NCBI RefSeq assembly: GCF_900178525.1
Contig: NZ_FXDJ01000009.1
Span: forward strand, 766,263-830,262
Length of the DNA stretch: 64,000 nucleotides
DNA from: Massilibacteroides vaginae
Lineage (GTDB): Bacteria; Bacteroidota; Bacteroidia; Bacteroidales; Tannerellaceae
Reading direction: 5' to 3'
Below are positions 1-7,470 of the stretch, one piece after another (within the stretch, counting starts at the first letter, position 1; every line of letters starts with the position of its first letter). A model generated the notes under the pieces. It was given only the letters and a program-made list of their open reading frames with translations. It did not search any database and was not told where the DNA came from. The position numbers were made by a program, and so were the translations under genes.

Positions 1-9
1 AAATAGAAA

Positions 10-1140
10 ATGAAAGTCTTTCTTCAATCAATAGTTGCCCAGCTGCTGCTTAATCCTTATTTATTTACCAGAGGATATCAGGCGCTACCAGCTAAGAAAA
101 GTTGGAGAATCCCCTATGCCCTATTCTTCATTATTGAACTGTTCTTATTTTTCACCGGCTATTTTTTTCATAAGGATCTGCCCGACGAGGTGTTCACTTC
201 CATTATGTATATCTGTAACTCCTGGTATGTTGCTTCTCTTTACATCACGATCGCTTTATTATGCCTTGAGTTGATCCGACTTTCGCAACGATTCTGGAAA
301 TGGTTTCCTAAACGGGTTGTTGAGAATATGGGGAAAATAAAATTAGGCTTGTTTTTTCTTATCCCTTTCTCCGTCTGCCTGCTCATGATAGAAGGATACA
401 GGCGTGTGGCTTATCCCATCGTAAAGCATGTACATATAACAATTCCCAAAGAGGTTCCCAGAAGAGACAGCCTGCGAGTGGTTATGATGAGCGACTTACA
501 TATTGGAGAAGTGATCGGGAAGAAGCTGGTGCAACGCTACGTAGCTCTTAGTAATGAACAAAAACCGGACATGGTGGTGCTTGTCGGAGATATTATGGAT
601 TATGAGTCACGGTTTGCCGAAAAAATGCATACCGAAGAAGATTTGCAACAGTTACAGGCTCCGTTGGGGACTTATGTTGTATATGGCAATCATGAATATC
701 GGGCTAATCGTCATGCCAAATACAAATGGCTGAAGAAAACCGGCGCAACACTACTGATAGATTCTGTCGCTATGCCGGACTCTACCTTCTATCTTATCGG
801 AAGGGATGATTATATTAATAAGGAAAGGAAGACGTTGCGCTCATTGATAAAAGATCTTGACCAGACAAAACCAAGTATTGTTCTGGATCATCAGCCCTGG
901 GCTTTTGCGGAAACAGCGATGAATAAAGTAGATCTCGGATTGCACGGGCATACCCATAACGGACAACTATGGCCTTATCCTTTATTGCTAAAAGCCGTAT
1001 ACGAAAAAGCATACGGTTATCATAAAAAAGGGGATTCGCACTTTTATGTGTCTTCGGGTATAGGAATAGCAGGACCTCCTTACCGTGTGGGAACGGTTTC
1101 AGAACTGGTTGTTCTTCATATCCGTTTTGAGAAGCCTTAG
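10..1140 (+). CDS. Membrane-anchored calcineurin-like metallophosphoesterase
   Basis: Predicted metal-dependent phosphoesterase of the YkuE/YaeI-like group; the substrate cannot be told from sequence. Hydrophobic stretches near residues 35-55, 72-90 and 112-128 look like membrane segments ahead of a soluble catalytic domain. The metal-binding motifs are visible: MSDLHIG (D162, H164), GDIMD (D194), GNHEY (N227, H228), DHQPW (H294) and GLHGHTHNG (H314, H316). The set is complete, so the enzyme should be active. The ATG is 10 bases from the window edge, so its promoter and upstream neighbours are not visible. Its stop codon overlaps by 4 bp the stop of the convergent S41 protease gene. Confidence 0.9.
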   Translation: MKVFLQSIVAQLLLNPYLFTRGYQALPAKKSWRIPYALFFIIELFLFFTGYFFHKDLPDEVFTSIMYICNSWYVASLYITIALLCLELIRLSQRFWKWFPKRVVENMGKIKLGLFFLIPFSVCLLMIEGYRRVAYPIVKHVHITIPKEVPRRDSLRVVMMSDLHIGEVIGKKLVQRYVALSNEQKPDMVVLVGDIMDYESRFAEKMHTEEDLQQLQAPLGTYVVYGNHEYRANRHAKYKWLKKTGATLLIDSVAMPDSTFYLIGRDDYINKERKTLRSLIKDLDQTKPSIVLDHQPWAFAETAMNKVDLGLHGHTHNGQLWPYPLLLKAVYEKAYGYHKKGDSHFYVSSGIGIAGPPYRVGTVSELVVLHIRFEKP

Positions 1141-2885
1141 CAAACGATTCCGATTGGAATAGAACGCCATGCCGAGAACCCGGGTAATAAGTGATTCCCT
1201 ATAGCGGCTACTTCCTTTTCTTCACTTGTTTTGCTGAGGGTTTCCTGATATAGTTCTGGAGCAGACAATACTTCGATCGCTTTATCCAACACCTCGTCAT
1301 CCTTCAGGCTTTCGATCAACTCACCCTTCTGGTAATAATAACGTTTTACAATTTCAGTAGACAATAGCTTCTTAATCTGATCTTTGAAACGATCGAAATC
1401 GCGGTCCAGATCCGGTGTAATTTGCTTTTGCAACGCAACAATTATTGAGCTGTCGCCATCTAAATATCCTTCAAAATCGGCAATCTCTTTAAATGTTTTC
1501 AGCGCTTTCTCGCTTTGACGGTCGTAGGTGAAGTTTTTCTCTTTGGCATACGTCTTGAATGCTTCAAAATCTTCATCGGTTATTGCAAACTCATCTACCG
1601 GAGCAATTTTCGGATGTTTCTGTGCCCAATCCGTCACAAAGTCAAAAAGCGCATAATCTGTTACCAGATAATACATCAACGTAGGTATTTTAGGCTCTTC
1701 TACCTCAAACTCAGGGCGAACTCCTCCTCCGTCACGCACCGGACGACCTTTAGAGGTATAAAACACAGAAGTTAAACTATCCGGTATAGCAGCTGCACTG
1801 CCATCCGCCTTTCTGTGTGAGTAATCAATTTGTTGTATGCAGCGTCCGCTCGGAATGTAATATTTACTCATGGTTACTTTCAGACTGCCATTAAAGGGTA
1901 ATTCGCGAGGAGATTGCACTAAACCTTTACCAAACGAACGTTGTCCTACCAACACCGCTCTATCCATATCCTGCAACGCTCCCGAAACAATTTCGGCTGC
2001 CGAAGCAGAGGCTCCATTGATTAATACGGCAATAGGCATAACGGTATCTATCGGTTCAAGTGAAGTACGATATGTACGATCCCATTGCTTAACCTTTCCT
2101 CTGGTGGCAACTACCTCCTTGCCTTTAGGCACGAACATATTAACGATCTGAACAGCACTTTCGAGCAATCCTCCACCATTGTTTCTCAAGTCAAGAACAA
2201 GCGATTTGATTCCTTGATTTTTTCTGAGGTCGTCAAACGCGTTTCTGACTTCCTGCGCGCTTTTATCCGTAAATCCCTTCAGGTTAATATAGCCAACACC
2301 ATCTCCACGTACACCATAATAAGTTACCTGATCTACCAAAATTTGTTTTCTGATCAATTCTACTTTGCGTGTTTTCTTTTCTCCCGGCCGTTGAATAGTT
2401 AACCGTATTTTAGTATTCGGAACACCTTTAAGTAAGGCGCTTACCTTGTCGCTTGTAAAAGAAGACACCTCAGTTGTGTCTATAGTCAAAATCTGATCTC
2501 CTGCCTTAAGTCCGGCTAATTCGGCCGGCATTCCTTCGAAAGGTTCAGCAATAATAACGGCATCCTCGCGCTGGCGGATATAAGCACCAATACCTCCGTA
2601 TTCGCCGGTGGTCATATACTTTAAATCGCCCATATCCTGCTCCGGAATATATTCTGTATAAGGATCCAGATCACTCAGCATCCCGTCTATCCCCTTACGC
2701 ACCATTTTCTCAACTTCTACAGAATCCACGTAGAACATTTCAACTTCTTTAACTAAAGCGTTGAATATATCCAGATTCTTACTTACTTCGAAACGATTGT
2801 CTTTCTGTGCAGAAACAGTAACAGGAAGAATAATTGAAAACAGGAAGCAAATCAACGAACTATATATCTTTTCTCGCATCATCAA
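1137..2885 (-). CDS. S41 family C-terminal processing peptidase with PDZ domain
   Basis: Serine protease of the CtpA/Prc family that cleaves near the C-termini of periplasmic or envelope proteins. Order: signal peptide (residues 1-26, ending VSAQ), N-terminal helical region, PDZ domain (about 88-165), S41 catalytic core. The catalytic pair is Ser295 (GASASAAEIV) and Lys320 (RSFGKGLVQ), 25 residues apart as in E. coli Prc. The C-terminal 200 residues are a helical extension. It lies 51 bp downstream of the PfkB kinase gene on the same strand with no promoter box between, so the two may be co-transcribed. A second S41 gene lies at 19845-21437. Confidence 0.93.
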   Translation of the reverse strand: MMMREKIYSSLICFLFSIILPVTVSAQKDNRFEVSKNLDIFNALVKEVEMFYVDSVEVEKMVRKGIDGMLSDLDPYTEYIPEQDMGDLKYMTTGEYGGIGAYIRQREDAVIIAEPFEGMPAELAGLKAGDQILTIDTTEVSSFTSDKVSALLKGVPNTKIRLTIQRPGEKKTRKVELIRKQILVDQVTYYGVRGDGVGYINLKGFTDKSAQEVRNAFDDLRKNQGIKSLVLDLRNNGGGLLESAVQIVNMFVPKGKEVVATRGKVKQWDRTYRTSLEPIDTVMPIAVLINGASASAAEIVSGALQDMDRAVLVGQRSFGKGLVQSPRELPFNGSLKVTMSKYYIPSGRCIQQIDYSHRKADGSAAAIPDSLTSVFYTSKGRPVRDGGGVRPEFEVEEPKIPTLMYYLVTDYALFDFVTDWAQKHPKIAPVDEFAITDEDFEAFKTYAKEKNFTYDRQSEKALKTFKEIADFEGYLDGDSSIIVALQKQITPDLDRDFDRFKDQIKKLLSTEIVKRYYYQKGELIESLKDDEVLDKAIEVLSAPELYQETLSKTSEEKEVAAIGNHLLPGFSAWRSIPIGIVC

Positions 2886-2936
2886 CTAATTTTTTATATG
2901 AAATTATGAACGTAAATGTATATAATTATCCGACTA

Positions 2937-3914
2937 TTAATTCAATATGTCTTTTACTTTTAACTTTATTTGTTCCCAACTCTCCTCGGGAATTTGCGGT
3001 CCAATCACATCTATCACATAACCGGCCAACATAGAACCGATCCGTGCTGATTGCTCCAAAGTAGCCCCAATAGCCTGCCCATACAAGAATCCGGCTGCAA
3101 AATTATCTCCGGCGCCTGTTGTGTCTTTAGGCAAGCCACCTTCGGCCGAAACATGCACAATGTTTCCTTTACTTGCAACAAAGGCTCCGTGGCGCCCGAT
3201 CGTAACAAGTGATATATCAACCATAGTCGATAGTTTTCGCACAGCATCATCTGCCTTTAATCCGGTAAACGCTTCCGCTTCGCTTTCGTTGCTGAAGAGT
3301 ATATCAACGTATTTCGGAATAATATCTTCCAGCAGTTTTCTGAAGCCATTAACAATATTAAAGTTCGAGAGGTCGAGTGCTACCTTTAAGCCCAACTTTT
3401 TAGCTTTCTGCATGGTGGACTTCACCAACTCTTCGTTAACGAGAAGATAGCCTTCTATATAAATGCAATCGTAGCCCGAGAGTATCTCTTCGCTGATTTC
3501 AGAAGAGGTGATGGTCGGAGCAGGACCAAGAAACGTGCACATGGTGCGCTCACCATCCGGAGAAATCAAAACCGTACAACAACCGGACACACCATCTGTT
3601 CGTATAAAGTAAGGTGTTACTCCAACTGCTTTCAGTGCCTTTTCATAATAGGCTGCATTGTTATCCTGCCCTATTTTACCGATATAGCCGGAGTTCACGC
3701 CGAGCGACGCCAGCGTTCTCATCGTGTTACAAACTGATCCGCCGGGTGTCAGCGTTCTTTCCAAATCCAAGTTAGAAGACTGGATAGCGATCATTTGTTC
3801 TTCGCTAATCATATCCATTGCACCTTTCTTTACTCCAATGCGGGTAAGAATTTCTTCATCTTTCAATTGAAGTAATACATCCACTAATGCATTGCCCAAT
3901 CCTATCATGTTCAT
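2937..3914 (-). CDS. PfkB family carbohydrate/nucleoside kinase
   Basis: Ribokinase-fold kinase that phosphorylates a sugar or nucleoside with ATP; Bacteroidota homologues are often annotated adenosine kinase, but substrate is not provable here. Visible: the N-terminal GLGNALVD strand, the sugar-binding TPGGSVCNTMRTLASLG region and the PfkB signature DTTGAGDNFAAGFL, whose GAGD contains the catalytic Asp. An open frame extends upstream to 3977, but a -7 box (TATCTTTG, 3937-3930) lies inside that extension, so the start is the ATG at 3914 or 3908, giving about 325 residues. This is the usual length for the family. Confidence 0.9.
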   Translation of the reverse strand: MNMIGLGNALVDVLLQLKDEEILTRIGVKKGAMDMISEEQMIAIQSSNLDLERTLTPGGSVCNTMRTLASLGVNSGYIGKIGQDNNAAYYEKALKAVGVTPYFIRTDGVSGCCTVLISPDGERTMCTFLGPAPTITSSEISEEILSGYDCIYIEGYLLVNEELVKSTMQKAKKLGLKVALDLSNFNIVNGFRKLLEDIIPKYVDILFSNESEAEAFTGLKADDAVRKLSTMVDISLVTIGRHGAFVASKGNIVHVSAEGGLPKDTTGAGDNFAAGFLYGQAIGATLEQSARIGSMLAGYVIDVIGPQIPEESWEQIKLKVKDILN

Positions 3915-3929
3915 GTCGAAACTTTTTGC

Positions 3930-3937
3930 GCAAAGAT
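3930..3937 (-). promoter_or_regulatory. -7 box TATCTTTG for the PfkB gene
   Basis: Exact match to the Bacteroidota sigma-ABfr -7 consensus TAnnTTTG on the minus strand, 16 bp upstream of the preferred ATG at 3914. It implies a very short leader and rules out the longer open frame. No convincing -33 TTTG is seen at 19-21 bp. Confidence 0.65.
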
Positions 3938-3961
3938 ATTGCATATTTGGAAAACATCCCG

Positions 3962-3969
3962 TACTTTTG
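3962..3969 (+). promoter_or_regulatory. Possible -7 box TACTTTTG for the tRNA-Asn cluster
   Basis: TAnnTTTG match on the plus strand about 66 bp before the first tRNA. It is divergent from the PfkB promoter 25 bp away. No clear -33 element. Confidence 0.45.
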
Positions 3970-4035
3970 CAAAGCATTTTCAGAAGGGCATACTATTCTA
4001 ATATATTATATTGCTTCTTTTTGAAAAACAAGAAT

Positions 4036-4109
4036 TCTTCCTTAGCTCAGTTGGTTAGAGCATCTGACTGTTAATCAGAGGGTCCTTGGTTCAAGTCCAA
4101 GAGGAAGAG
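4036..4109 (+). tRNA. tRNA-Asn (GTT), copy 1
   Basis: A 74-nt cloverleaf can be drawn by hand: acceptor TCTTCCT paired with AGGAAGA, D stem GCTC/GAGC, anticodon stem TCTGA/TCAGA with loop CTGTTAA (anticodon GTT at 4070-4072), T stem CTTGG/CCAAG with loop TTCAAGT, discriminator G. The base after the discriminator is C then A, so the full CCA is not encoded. Confidence 0.96.
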
Positions 4110-4147
4110 CAAAAAGACGCCGGGAAAGACCGGAAACATAGTGAAAT

Positions 4148-4221
4148 TCTTCCTTAGCTCAGTTGGTTAGAGCATCTGACTGTTAATCAGAGGGTCCTTG
4201 GTTCAAGTCCAAGAGGAAGAG
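4148..4221 (+). tRNA. tRNA-Asn (GTT), copy 2
   Basis: Identical in sequence to copy 1 across all 74 nt, with the same GTT anticodon. It is separated from copy 1 by a 38-nt spacer carrying GACGCCGGGAAAGACCGGAA. Confidence 0.96.
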
Positions 4222-4264
4222 CACTGAAAGACACCGGGAAAGACCGGAAACATAGTATAAAAAT

Positions 4265-4338
4265 TCTTCCTTAGCTCAGTTGGTTAGAGCATCTGACTGT
4301 TAATCAGAGGGTCCTTGGTTCAAGTCCAAGAGGAAGAG
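4265..4338 (+). tRNA. tRNA-Asn (GTT), copy 3
   Basis: Identical to copies 1 and 2. The 43-nt spacer before it repeats almost the same sequence (GACACCGGGAAAGACCGGAA) as the first spacer, so gene and spacer were duplicated together. It is directly followed by a terminator. Confidence 0.96.
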
Positions 4339-4345
4339 CATTGAA

Positions 4346-4374
4346 AGAGCATCCTGAATGGGTGCTCTTTTTTT
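4346..4374 (+). terminator. Rho-independent terminator of the tRNA-Asn operon
   Basis: Stem AGAGCATCC / GGGTGCTCT (9 pairs, one G-U), 5-nt loop, followed by a run of T. It starts 8 nt after tRNA copy 3. Confidence 0.88.
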
Positions 4375-4463
4375 ATGTATATAATGGAGTTCTTCCAAAT
4401 CCAAGGCAATTTTGTTGGATCAATCTAAAAAATCCTATTAGCGACAATTATTTTACACTTTTT

Positions 4464-4630
4464 TTAAGTTAAAAACAGCACTTTTTTGCCGTTTTTGGCC
4501 ACACCCCTACTGCACTGATAATCAGTGCATTGTATATACCGAAAAACATAAAGGTTATTTTTGGAAAAATAAAGGATATCTTTTCAAAAATAAAGGATAT
4601 ATCTTCAAATATATAGTATTGCAAAAAAAC
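4464..4630 (+). repeat. 21-bp-phased intergenic element, copy A
   Basis: Order on the plus strand: end motif TTAAGTTAAAAACAG (4464-4478); palindrome TGCACTGATAATCAGTGCA (4511-4529); three ATAAAGG units starting at 4548, 4569 and 4590 (exactly 21 bp apart); a fourth in-phase unit ATATAGT at 4611; then ATT and an A run to 4630. The hairpin arms GTTTTTGG (4491-4498) and CCGAAAAAC (4539-4547) flank the palindrome. The same geometry occurs at 11730, 30849 (reversed) and 41284 (reversed). Units read ATAAAGG then T or A then TAT, followed by a T-rich and A-rich linker. Family not recognised. Confidence 0.9.
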
Positions 4631-4711
4631 ACCGTCTTTTCAGCGTAGAATTTGAATTGTTAATTTGTTTGCAGCTACCTATTTGTTAACCGGAAATTCC
4701 TATAGTTCCAT

Positions 4712-4749
4712 TTTTCGTTTTGCTTCCTGTTCTTTTCGTTTTGCTTCCT
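4712..4749 (+). repeat. 17-bp direct repeat upstream of the DUF418 gene
   Basis: TTTTCGTTTTGCTTCCT occurs at 4712-4728 and again at 4733-4749, a 21-bp period. It lies 70-107 bp upstream of the next start codon, so it could be a two-site operator. Confidence 0.6.
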
Positions 4750-4818
4750 TTATCCCGCCTATGATCAATACATTCATTTTACTTTTATCGGCAAAACCAA
4801 TAAAAAAAATAATTAAAC

Positions 4819-6030
4819 ATGTCGCTTGATCAATCAATTTCAGCTCCTCAGCAACGTATTCATGTATTGGATGCATTAAGAGGATTCTCTTTGTTAGGAG
4901 TAATTCTTATGCATATGTTACAACACTTCGGCGTTTATTCCGGAGTTAGACCGGAAGTACCGCTGTTTCCTGTTTTAGATTCAGCGATTCAATGGTTGTC
5001 TCAGCACGTGATAATGGGTCGTTTTATCAATATTTTTGCCTTTTTGTTTGGATTGAGTTTCTTTATTCAAATGGATAGGGCTTCTAAGAAAGGAGTAGAT
5101 TTCCGGTTGAGGTTCTTGTGGAGAATGGTTATCCTTTTTGCAATAGGTATATTCGGGAATAGTTTCTTTACGGCTGATATTTTACCTATATATGCCTTCT
5201 TCGGATTGATTATGGTGGCGCTTTTCCCGCTTAAAAACTGGATGTTGCTCGTCATCGCTGTGCTACTTTTGGTTGGTACGCCCCGATTTGTAAAGGTAGG
5301 ATATGATAAGATGACCAAAACCGAGCAGGTGGAGAATACGCCTCAAGCAAGGCCGGCTCCGCCAACGGGAGAAAGCGTAAAGCCTACTTTTATTAATTCC
5401 GCGAAAGAGAATCTGACCACCAGATTTCAGGGCAAGTTGAATTATCAATTTGGACTGAACGGCCGTGGGTATGTAACGATGGCATTGTTTATTTTAGGAT
5501 TGGTTGTAGGGCGTTTACGTTTCTTTGAGGAACTCGACATACATAAAAAAAGGACGCTTCTTCTTTTTGCGGGATTTGCCGTTGGTTCTTTTATTCTCGG
5601 TAGTATACCGAAAGAAGAGGTGAGCTACCGGATGCTTTTGCAGGGCAACGTAACCCCCTCCATGTTAGTTTCAATGGCACTGAAAGACATTCACACAGTT
5701 GTGTTTTCGGGCGCATTAGCGCTGGGTTTCATTCTGCTTTATCAAATGAAGAACGCAGGGAAATATTTAGAAATTCTGACTCCTTACGGACGTATGGGGC
5801 TGACTAATTATGTAACCCAAAGTATTGTAGGAGGTACTTTATTCGCCATGTGGGGCTTTGGCGAAATATTCGGTGCTTGGGGAACAACAGAAGTATTTTT
5901 TCTTGGCTTGGCAATATATGCTTTACAGGTGGTAGTGAGTATTTTTTGGATGAAGCATTTCCGATACGGTCCTTTTGAATGGTTTTGGCGTTCGGCCACC
6001 TACCTAAAAATACAGCCTTTCAGAAAGTAG
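4819..6030 (+). CDS. DUF418 domain-containing membrane protein
   Basis: Polytopic inner-membrane protein of the YeiB/DUF418 family, related to membrane acyltransferases; no substrate is established. Seen: the N-terminal family motif VLDALRGFSLLGVILMHM (about residues 16-33), many hydrophobic segments, a hydrophilic proline-rich loop near 175-190, and the C-terminal DUF418 motif YGRMGLTNYVTQSIVGG (about 327-343). Length 403 is normal. The ATG follows an A-rich leader. It is convergent with a second DUF418 gene whose stop is 44 bp away. No exact promoter box was found; TACTTTTA just upstream is one base off the -7 consensus. Confidence 0.9.
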   Translation: MSLDQSISAPQQRIHVLDALRGFSLLGVILMHMLQHFGVYSGVRPEVPLFPVLDSAIQWLSQHVIMGRFINIFAFLFGLSFFIQMDRASKKGVDFRLRFLWRMVILFAIGIFGNSFFTADILPIYAFFGLIMVALFPLKNWMLLVIAVLLLVGTPRFVKVGYDKMTKTEQVENTPQARPAPPTGESVKPTFINSAKENLTTRFQGKLNYQFGLNGRGYVTMALFILGLVVGRLRFFEELDIHKKRTLLLFAGFAVGSFILGSIPKEEVSYRMLLQGNVTPSMLVSMALKDIHTVVFSGALALGFILLYQMKNAGKYLEILTPYGRMGLTNYVTQSIVGGTLFAMWGFGEIFGAWGTTEVFFLGLAIYALQVVVSIFWMKHFRYGPFEWFWRSATYLKIQPFRK

Positions 6031-6074
6031 TTTTCAAAAAAGCTGCATTAACAGGTATCCGGACCGGCAGGTGT

Positions 6075-7262
6075 TTATTTCTTTAAAATCCAGGTTAATT
6101 TGTGCCAGATTAGTTCAAGAGGACCTTGCTTATGATTTTTAAGCCAATATTTACAAAACGAAATTTGGACAAAAAGCAAAACAAAGCCGATCAGGATACT
6201 AAATGTATGTCCGCAGTATGGTGCCAGATTCAAGGCAAAAGGGAAGAAAATAAGCGCACCCAAAATAGATTGGGTGATGTAATTGGTCAGACTCATTCTG
6301 CCATAGAAGCGCAGATTCACAGTAAGTGCTCTGAAGCGTTCTTTGTTATTATATAATAACACAAACGACGACACAAGAATGAGCGTAAACGAAAGTTTTT
6401 GCCACATATCGAGTATAGTTGCCACATTTTGCTTTATAAGTTCAGAACTACTGGCAGCCAGTTCAACCTTTAACTGATAAAGAGGAGCAAACAGCACGGC
6501 AGCAATGATCAGTACATGGATCCAGAATTTATTGTTGAGTTCTGAAGGTACAAACAGTTGCTTGCGTCCCAACAATAATCCAAGCAGGAATAATCCGGCC
6601 GTTTGAAACGTACGTCCGGCCTCTATCGCCCAATAAAGACTCGCTTTCTGCCCTGTAGTTGCATTGCATTTAATAAACTCGAAGAAATCTCCCGATTTAT
6701 TTACTGTGGTAACCTCGCCGTATAACGAACCGACACCCAAGTCGGGCGTACTGTATTGTGGATTGAAAAGACCGGCAAAGTAATGAAACCATTCAACCGG
6801 TTGCAACAAGAATAGAATAGCGGTTATCAACACCGCTTTGTTGCTCCATTTCCGCACTACTACCAAGATCAAACCAACCAGCGCAAACAACAAAAGCACA
6901 TCTCCTCCCGGAAAAAAGGCAGCATTAAGCGTCGCGAATCCAATTAAAAGAAACAAACGCCAAACAAAACGCACGCCGAAATCTTTCCCTTTGTTCTGCT
7001 GATTCGTGTATTGTATATAGAACGTAAAACCAAAAAGGAGCGCGAATATGGCATACGCTTTACCGGCAAACAACGAAAATGTCACACTATTTATGCCTTG
7101 GTCAAGTATGTTAAGCCATGCGGGATATTGATCAGGGTCCGGATAAACCGGATAAATAAAATGTTCAAGGCAGTGTACCAAAAGGATTGCCATCACAGCA
7201 AAACCGCGAAGCGCATCAACCACTTCTATACGTGGTGATTTAGTGTGTGCTGTATGTTTCAT
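6075..7262 (-). CDS. DUF418 domain-containing membrane protein (paralogue)
   Basis: Second YeiB/DUF418-type multi-pass membrane protein, 395 residues. Motifs VVDALRGFAVMAILLVHCLE near the N-terminus and FYGRMSLTNYITQSILGA near residue 322 match the plus-strand neighbour, but the rest has diverged strongly, so the duplication is old. Probable role: membrane acyl transfer or small-molecule transport; not established for the family. A -7 box (TATCTTTG) lies at 7319-7312, about 50 bp upstream of the ATG. Confidence 0.9.
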   Translation of the reverse strand: MKHTAHTKSPRIEVVDALRGFAVMAILLVHCLEHFIYPVYPDPDQYPAWLNILDQGINSVTFSLFAGKAYAIFALLFGFTFYIQYTNQQNKGKDFGVRFVWRLFLLIGFATLNAAFFPGGDVLLLFALVGLILVVVRKWSNKAVLITAILFLLQPVEWFHYFAGLFNPQYSTPDLGVGSLYGEVTTVNKSGDFFEFIKCNATTGQKASLYWAIEAGRTFQTAGLFLLGLLLGRKQLFVPSELNNKFWIHVLIIAAVLFAPLYQLKVELAASSSELIKQNVATILDMWQKLSFTLILVSSFVLLYNNKERFRALTVNLRFYGRMSLTNYITQSILGALIFFPFALNLAPYCGHTFSILIGFVLLFVQISFCKYWLKNHKQGPLELIWHKLTWILKK

Positions 7263-7311
7263 TTGTTTATTATAGTTTTCTCATTAAAAAACAGCAGTTC
7301 TATATGGACGG

Positions 7312-7319
7312 CAAAGATA
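7312..7319 (-). promoter_or_regulatory. -7 box TATCTTTG for the minus-strand DUF418 gene
   Basis: Exact TAnnTTTG match 50 bp before the ATG at 7262. No clear -33 match. Confidence 0.6.
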
Positions 7320-7408
7320 AAATAAAACTTGATTAATCTCATCGCTCTCTGATTAAACCTGTAAGAACATGCTCCTCAATAAATTGCTACTGGTTGAAAG
7401 AAAATAGT

Positions 7409-7416
7409 TAGCTTTG
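7409..7416 (+). promoter_or_regulatory. -7 box TAGCTTTG for the sialidase operon
   Basis: TAnnTTTG match 55 bp before the sialidase ATG at 7471, with a TTG 22 bp upstream (7384-7386) as a possible -33 element. Its position argues against the upstream TTG start at 7414. Confidence 0.6.
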
Positions 7417-7470
7417 GGCTATTGTAAGAGAAAGAATCATCTTGTAATTACAAATAATATTCAACGCTTC

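Noticed and set aside
4036-4338. tRNA-Asn cluster as an integration site
   Set aside because: No integrase, direct repeat of a tRNA 3' end, or foreign gene block is adjacent.
4541-4617. 21-bp units as a CRISPR array or plasmid origin
   Set aside because: No unique spacers; no Rep gene in the window. Iteron-like geometry is kept only as an analogy.
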